A program made the translations under genes and the position numbers. A DNA stretch of 64,000 nt from positions 41,425,648-41,489,647 of the forward strand of contig CM038221.1 of assembly GCA_021442155.1 (NCBI GenBank), read 5' to 3'. The notes beneath the pieces are model-generated. The model was not told the origin of the DNA and ran no database searches. It was given only the letters and a program-made list of their open reading frames with translations. Source of the stretch: Cymbidium sinense. Its lineage: Eukaryota > Streptophyta > Magnoliopsida > Asparagales > Orchidaceae. Each line of letters starts with the position of its first letter. Position 1 is the stretch's first letter. This document shows, one piece after another, positions 49,401 through 58,400 of the stretch.

Positions 49401-52400
49401 AAATCAAAAGCTTGTCTCAAATCCAATAGGCCTTCTAATGCATGTAAGCTAAATTTATATCTGCAAGGCGGATCCCACTTACCAACAACAGCATTCTAAT
49501 AAATGTAAGTTCAACTTATGTCCACAAGGAGGATTCCACACCTAATACAGACCTTCTAATGGATGTAAGTGTTGTAAGCCCCCCGGAATGCAAACCCTAC
49601 TACCAATGGCATTCTATAGATAAAAGCTCAACCAACATCTACAAGGCAGACTTCACTCACATATAAGGCCTTCTAATGGATATAAGTCCAACCTATGTAT
49701 GAAAGGCGGGCCCTATTCCTATCTAAGGCTTTCCAAAGGTTGTAAGTTTCACAATTAGAGCACACAAATGGTTGAAAGCCCCATCTAAATTATAAGATTC
49801 TCGGGCCATCTTGCTTAAAAGAAAAGATCATAAGACCTAATACTAGGAAAACCTACGAACTGAGTTTAGCCCAAAGAATCCAATGAACACCTATGCATCA
49901 ACCTCTGGTCTACTTAGGATTCCTAGGATGAGGCAACCTATGGTTACTAATTAAATTCCCTGAGCATTACAACAAATAGCCCTCTGATGTTTGTAAACTA
50001 AGAGCAACGAAAGTCCTAGGATGAAAGAACCATGAGATCATGATCAGGATTACTTTCATATATCTCAAGCAGTCATCTGCATAATATTACTAGTGCTAGT
50101 TCGCACCTGAGACGAATATTTACGTCCAACCTTAATCGAGAGTACTCTCTATTGCAAAAAGAGAGGTACTTAACTATGGGAAATTGCATCTATAGAAAGT
50201 AGGGCCCAAATTTAAATAAACACTATTATAAATGTTAGGGAAAATCTCTATTGCAAAAAGAGAGGTACTTAACTATGGGAAATTGCATCTATAGAAAGTA
50301 GGACCCAAATTTAAATAAACACTATTATAAATGTTAGGAAAAATCTGATTAAATAAATTTTTAATCCATCTCATGAAGAACAAAATTCAAAAATCTTAGA
50401 TAATAGAGATCGGTTGTTTTTCCTAAGCGATCACATATTAACATCTTAATATTAATTTCAGAGTAAAAAGTGTTAAACAAACATCACAACAAGAATTAAT
50501 TCATAACAATTCATAAGTTTCTCTCTACCACTCCTATTATCCAACATTGAAATAAGAACATCACAAGTAAAAGAGGAGGTAGTGGCATAGTGAGTATGAG
50601 AGGAGAGGGGCTTGGATAATATATATATCCTAAGATCAGTTGTGTGCATGTTAAGGCATGAGGGTTATCTGAGTAAATAAAGTTTATAATTGATTTTTTT
50701 AAAATAACTAGATCTAAATGCATACACTTCACCAAAATGAGATGAAGCCTCACATTATGTGATATGTACGCCTCATCTAACATCAATGAGGCATAAGCCT
50801 CTTTTCAATTTTTTTAAAAATAAATGTTAAGAATGATTAATTATTGTGCAATTTTAAACAATGGATGGAATAGTTTTTGATGTTCTCACATAGCTTTGAC
50901 AATATATGTGATAAACAAGGAACTTATCTGTTACTAAAATGCTATTTAAAAAGCATTCAGAAAATTGATAATAGCAAATCGTGTAGCAAACACTAACAAG
51001 ATTCAAATCAATAAGAGTAGATTAAATCTCTACTCCTACATCTAGCTAATGGCACAATATATAATGAGATGATATAAAAAAAAATTTGCAACATATTGAG
51101 GTCTGATAACACACCATAAGACATAAAATGGTAATGGCCCCAGCTACGGCTCTCATTTCACGAAGCAATAACTTGCCAGTAGCACTTCTAGACTGAAAAA
51201 TAGAAACAAAATAAAAAAGATGTGAAAAATCCATATCTTGATAAAATAAAACCAGAGACTGAACTGAAATAGCCCAATAAGCAGGTAGGATGCAGTACAT
51301 AGTGAATTGATGAATTGTAAACGTATTGGTTAATAACATCACCACAACATATAAAAAAAGCCCATGATTCCCATTTAAAGCATTATTAAATGATGAATAA
51401 ATATCACCATAACAGGATAAACAGAATTTACCGTAAGTGATGAAACTAATGATTTGATCACTATTTCTGGGATAAAAAATATACAGGTGAGCCATGCCCA
51501 CAAAATAAGCTTCCTGTGTAAGAGCAGAAAAATCGGTACAAGAAGCCATATTTAAAGGACAATTATTTACCAATCTGTCCAATGAACTTGATTTTAGACG
51601 TACAAAAAATATGATCATAGAAAATTTACCACTCTAGATCATGCCATAATGCAACAAAAGTGAAGATAATCCACATATTGACAAGCTTTTTCTGAGAACC
51701 TCCAAGAGGTATATACATGTATCTGTCAGCCGTTTTAAATAGTACTTTAGTTAGAGATTAGAAATAACAATTTAATGAAACAACATATTTTATCGTACCT
51801 AACAATCCATTTATTGTAAGATGCATGCCAGCACTTCCAAAAGGTCTCCAAGCTATAACAATTATTGATACACTTTGGCATGTTTTCGATGGTCATGATT
51901 CCTGCAACCTACAATGAAATTTAACCAACAATAAATTTAACATTAAAAAACATTTTTAAAAAATAGTAAAGAAAATTTTAGTGTTTTAGATGTCAATAAA
52001 TCAGGATATTGAATAACGATAAATTAAATGCATCTGGTAATCCTTAATTCACATCTAGGAGTTAATATCAAGGAGCAATAACACTGCAGTAAATCTTCAT
52101 CCTACCCAAAAAGGTCGAAATCAAGACTTCCTAACAAAACAAATATGCGGGCATACAAGTTATCTTTTCTCCATATATTATTTTCTTTGTTGGACAACTA
52201 GGTCAGTTCTTAAATTGTAACGCCACAAAATATGGTAAAATAATTTATCTAATAAATATAACTTAATTGCACTTATATATACATTAACTGAAATGAGTAA
52301 TTAATATTGACAATAGAATTTATTAAGTAAAATTCTTAATTACTCTCCATAAACATCACTGATGCTCGGCATTATAGCGATTTCCACTTTGCATAACATG

Positions 52401-55400
52401 CATTGGCTAATTATATAATTGGGTATTAAATTTTGTTCTCCCTCATTTTTCACTTTTTTCTCATCCCAAGCATCTCACAAGTTAGAAAAGGGTGGTGGGT
52501 GTCGGGCAAATTAGGATTGGGAGGTGAGAGGGAGACATCACTGGGGGACAGATCGTGACTGCTGGGGGGTTAGGCCACACTCGAGTAGCACTGTGGAATA
52601 GGAATCGAGGCAGAGGGGAGGCCTCTCTACGTCTACAGCTACGATACATGCCCACTAGGAGTACCGGTAGACTGGGCCAAATAGGAGAAAGAATCAAATA
52701 AAGAAATTAATATTAGTAGTTAAATATTTTATATAAATTGAAAAGAAAATTATAAGTTAATCAACTTAAAGTAGTCAATTTAAATGTATTAAGCTAATGT
52801 TATTCTGTTAACAATTAAATTATATATATTGCTAAATATGTGTATTTTTATCTTAATTATTAAAATAAATTGACAGAAATAAATTATATTCTAAATTAAT
52901 ATTTTAATTAAGTTATTCTCTTACTTAAGCAAGATTAAGTAGTTGAACTTAAGTTTTTGGAAGAAGTCATAGAGACTACGGAGAAAGTCGGAACTAACGA
53001 GGAAACTTTTGGTACTTATTTAAATCATGATAATTATGTGTGTTAATTTAATCAATTTTAGTAAAATTAAAGTAAATTAATAGGTGATTATATTGATTTG
53101 TATATATATAACTAGTAAATTGAGATATAATATGATCGTTTTTTTTTTTGGGTTTCACAGTATTAGGAAAATCAGAACTTTGATACATATAATAAGTGAA
53201 TTTATGTAAGAAAAAAATTTCAGGAAATCTATTTCACGAGAAAAATTTGACAATTTGGAAAGATTTGTAATTTTAATACAGAAAGCAAATTTCCTATTTT
53301 CTATACTTAAATATATAATATATAATATATAATATATGATATAAAATGTAATACAATATCAATTCTTCATATTGTGAATTGGAAGCATTATGGATTCCTA
53401 ATTATGTGCAGAATATAAACACAATCCCTATTATTATAGCATTTCAATTCAAAAATTATATATGTTGTTTCTTGGGATATTCACTCATTTAAGCATACAT
53501 GTAACACTACAACTTGCCTTATTTCATTCAGTATCTGCTTTTTAAAGGTATATTGAACATTTCAGGGTTAAAGTTTATTTCATTTATTAAAATATATATA
53601 GCTGAGAATTGTCATGTAATAGGAATAAGATTAACAATATGCTATGATATTACTGGCACAGATTTGGAACAAAAAGATCCCCAATGAGGCAAAAAGATTT
53701 CCAGTGAGGCAAAAGGATCCTTAAATAATATGAAGTGGGGCAAAAGGGTTCACCTTATAGAAGCAAAGGATCATCAAATGATATGAATTATGCTAAACGG
53801 ATCTTCAATATAGCTTTTGAGCTAGTTTACATCAGTCATAACCTTGACGACTATACATAACATGTTTCAAAGGTAAAATTGTGACATATACATTATACCT
53901 ACAAACGTACAAGTTATGTTTCTTCTAAATTGTTGAAATAATAAAACATAGAACTACTACTTGTACAATTATATTGATCATATGAATACAATTCTATTTA
54001 TAAATTTTTTATTAGCATGCATATTGATTTCTATGCTTTAGTGTTTGAATTTTGTATTAGACTTGCTTATATTTTTGAGTCTTATGACTTATTAGATAAA
54101 TATAACTATTTTTATAAGGAAAAAAAGGATAAGGAATAAAATTCGGTGTAAATAGATTTAGAGATAAGTTTTAATGAAGTTTTAAGTTTACCATTTTACA
54201 TTGATGCTTTAGATGCTATGTAATTTAGCATTAGAAGTTTCAGTTTAAATTGTTTCTACTTGCAACGAATATTGGTTGATTTTAGTATATCACTCATATG
54301 AAAATTCTTTATTGTACTGCTTGAGTGAATTTAGATGATTGAATAGATCCCCTACTCTATTCTGTGATAAAATAAATCTTTGGAATAGATATTTAAGAAA
54401 CATTTAATTAGCTAAATCTACTCATCTCTATTATGTCTTTCTTCGATGTGTTTTAAGCTATCGTTGTGAGGTATGCTATGGATAGGACTATATTGTGACT
54501 ATTGTACTTACTCAAGGAAAGTAACTGCTTGTATATAGGTGAATATACTATCCCTTCTTTCCTATCCCAATGGGGCTAAATCTAACATGGTCCCCCGACT
54601 TATTTGCATGTAGTCTAAAATTCTCTATTGGGATCAGCTTTGTATAGTTGATGGACTAAATTGGGATCAATTTTGTATCATTCTTATTATATGAGGGACT
54701 AGTTAGGATTAATTTTGTATAGTTTGGAGCTAAATTGGAGAAATGAGATACTCTGAAACTAAATTGAACAAAAGCAAATAGTCAACGGACCATTTTGGGA
54801 TTTATTTCTATCCCAATGTATCTTTATGTATTAAGATATATGCAACCACGAAATGTTTATTCATTGTATCCTGGCATAATCATAGCCTCATCATCATCTA
54901 AATTAGTTCTCAACTACTTGCTAAAAAGTTTTCAACTTAAATTAATAATTTCATAAAGCGATAGTGAATGCAATTAATATCAATCTTCTACCATAAACCT
55001 ATCTTGCATCAAGCTTTACAGCTCAAAATTGTATAAGATTCAGTTAAAACATCTTATATATTTTATGAAGTGCAATACAAAAAATAGCAAGTCAATCAAG
55101 ATGATCATAGTAACTGTAATTATCATAAATGTCTGCCTAATTAAAAATAAAGATACCCATCAAGCATTGTCATGACCATAAGCATCATTTAGGTCAAGTC
55201 CCAAGTGACTGATCTAAAAGGATGGCATGGAAATAAAATAAAAAAAACAATTACCAATTGAAGAAGCAATGTCATGATAATTAGTTTCCAAAGCAAACAA
55301 TGATGAGAAATTTTTGAATTTAAGAGTAGAATTCACGACTGTTTCGGTTCAGGAAACAAGAATTACATGGGAATTTAAATTCACGCAAACAAGGTCGGTC

Positions 55401-58400
55401 CTAAAATCATGCAACAAATAGCTTTGAGATAAATGAATACAGATCCTAAACCTAGATAACGCAAGCTTGTTCCTCATGATAACAGTCATGCTCTAAAAAA
55501 AATCAATCCAGCTGCAACTGGCAGGTAAAACTTACCTTAGAAGTTTATTCAAGGAAGCCATTCATAGTTTGATCAGTGTACATTATAGTATGACAAAGTT
55601 CCATGGATCATATTTTTATGGCCAGTATATTCACTCGTGATTGATTTCGTATAAAAAATAAATCATGACAAAGTTCCATTAAAATCCAACTGATTGCGAT
55701 GGTAACATGGATCATATTTCTCTAACCTGTAATAACATAGTTGATAAGGCCAAACAACTAGTCGCATATACTCCAGACAATGTAATAAAAAAATATTTTT
55801 CCTACCACCAACACAACTAAATTAATGAAACTTAATGGCAGTACACAATACAGATTGACACAATCATTGTAGGAGATCAAAATCATCATAGTCCCCCAAC
55901 AATTCGCATATGACTAGTTTAGCCCAAGAATATCACATTTCTCTAATTTAATCCCTCAGATATATAGAATTGATCCTAAATAGTCCCTCATTTAAAAATT
56001 GTGTTACAACAGTGATCCCAATTTAGCCCATGAGGAATCATGTTGTATCAAATTTGTATAATAAAAAAACTATATTAGAGAAATGTGATACTAAAGGACT
56101 AATTGGCCACATGAAAAGTTTGAGGATCATTCTAGAATTTAACCATTCATTGAAGTCACAAGCAAAACTTATCTTAGTTTTTAAAATATTAAAAATTTTG
56201 CCCACCAGAAAACAAAGAATACAAATCTGTAGCTTGTAAGATAGCTCTGAAAATTTAATAAGAAAAAGTGCAGTTACACAGAGTTTACCAGGGACCAAAA
56301 CCGGAAATAGCGCCAGATAAGTAGGAACTTCAGCCAAATAAAGTTTATGACCTGTCATAGAATAACAAAAAAAGGTAAAATCACAGTTGCAAATGTTCAT
56401 CCCAAAGTTACAAGGAAGAAATCACTCCTCAAATATTGGAACACTCTCTATACATCGGAATAAATAAAGCAAACCAATAATTAGACCATATTATTGCAGG
56501 AAAGTAACCAAACGATAATTAGTAATAAAAGAAAGTTTCCCATTTTAATTATGCACCAATTGCAGCGTACCCCGTATCCAATAATAAAGATCTCCAGGGG
56601 TGACAACTGCCTCCATAAGCCACTAGAAGGCAAGAAATAAAAAAAACAGCTAAAAAATAGTAAAACATAAAAAAAAGTGTAATTGATTGAAAATAAGAAG
56701 GGACTCACCTATTTGCAAAGGCATTGTAATAGAAAAAATGAGTCATTGTTTCCATTAATCCGAAACAAAGAACCCATCTAAATCCATATAAAGCAACAAC
56801 ACCAATTGAGTGACTCTTCTGAGGTACGTCTAGCTGTAATGCTTCTGAAGTTAGTATTGTAGAAATAAAAAAGAATGCAGAATCCAGGAAAACAGCTTGA
56901 TATCACAATCAAATTTTGTACATTGCAATACACGTATCATATTTTAAAAGATGAATGAACAATAATATAAGTGCATCTATAATTCATGGACACGGATGTG
57001 GGGGGATATGTGCCATACAACAAACATGAATGTGAAAACTCATGAAAAATGTCAAATAATGATATGAATTGGACATGGTAATTAAATTACATATAACTTA
57101 AATCATTTAAAATATAAATTTATTCTAATTTTTCAATAGACTACTAAATCATAGTGTTCAAAATGTCATTTCTTAAAAATCAAATACAATTAATCAGATT
57201 GCAAATGCTTAAAGGGACAGCTTGTATGTTATATATTTCCAGCAGATATTCACGATGTGACTAGATTTGTCCAAGTGTCAACATTTTTATCACATATTTA
57301 AAAAACTAGGCGTTCAAAATAGCTTGTCTAACATTATCCTAAAGTGACTGTTCTCTAACAGTCTCCGAAATTACACTATTACCAACGAGAAGCATATTTG
57401 CTTAACACTGTACATTTAGGAAGCAAATGAATCTATTGTACGGGAAAATCAGATGTTTACCATAACAAGAACATTAAAAATTAAGTATTATCATTTATAG
57501 TTAACATATTACATATGACTGAACCAAAGTCAAGCAAATCTTCTGAGACCACTAAAACTCTAAGCCTTACCAGGATAATTCTCTCCCAACCGTTTAAGTA
57601 AAATTTACATATATGAGTCCTTAAGGTGCCATTGTCACACCACCCTATAAGAGAGTGTATGGTTATAAATGCATAATGAAAATCCATATAAACAACACCT
57701 AATATTTTTTTTTGTGATTTTTAAAACCCCTAAACTAATTACACTATCAACCTGCCTATTCATTCGGCCCAATTTACATAACAAGCTCTAATAATTTTCT
57801 TGGATAGATTTACAAGATGATGACTGATTAGGCATAGAGAAAAGTGAACCAAGCGAGTTGTGCACATGATTAGAGCCAGTGATGTTCAAGGTTTTGTGTC
57901 AGATGGTCAAAAAGGCTCCTAATTAAGTGAATGATGTAGCTCATTAGAACTAGTCCGATCAAAAGTCTTAGACCAAATGTTAACTGCTCATGTTCGTCCT
58001 CACAGTTATGATTAGGGTACTTATCTCTTGCAAGCCTTCTCCACAACAATAGAGGCATCGTTGGCTTCTTCCGACAACTAGGTTTGATAGGCAAGGCCAC
58101 CAACTATCAAAAAAATCTTGTTGACAACATACGTGGCATGGAAGATGGTGGCTGAGAGCTCCTTTTTTTTAAATAGCTTGAGTGAAGCTTCCAACCAAAG
58201 ATCTTAGGGTAGATCTAGGAACCTAAGTAGGCCACGAGAGTGATTTTTGATCTAGTATTGCCCTCTGAAAGCAAACCTAAGTGGGTTTATTAGGAGTCCA
58301 AGGGGAGAAAGGTGAACATGATAGTATGGGCCTATCAATTTAAAAAAGCTAAAAGAGGTGGCCTGTCACCATATAAGAAAGATCAACAATTCCCCCTTGT

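Larger units (their letters stand above)
28103..51114 (-). other. ~23-kb intron of the MBOAT gene
   Basis: The flanking exons h and i are in matching phase and encode directly adjacent family motifs (CLM then VANLVG), so this interval is best read as one intron. It contains no other recognisable gene but many repeats (listed separately). Splicing over this distance is inferred, not shown. Confidence 0.75.

Noticed and set aside
51046..51618. 190-codon minus frame, the longest open frame in the window
   Set aside because: It spans MBOAT exons g and h and their introns. Exon h is in this frame, but exon g is used in another frame, as shown by splice sites and family motifs, so the long frame is fortuitous.
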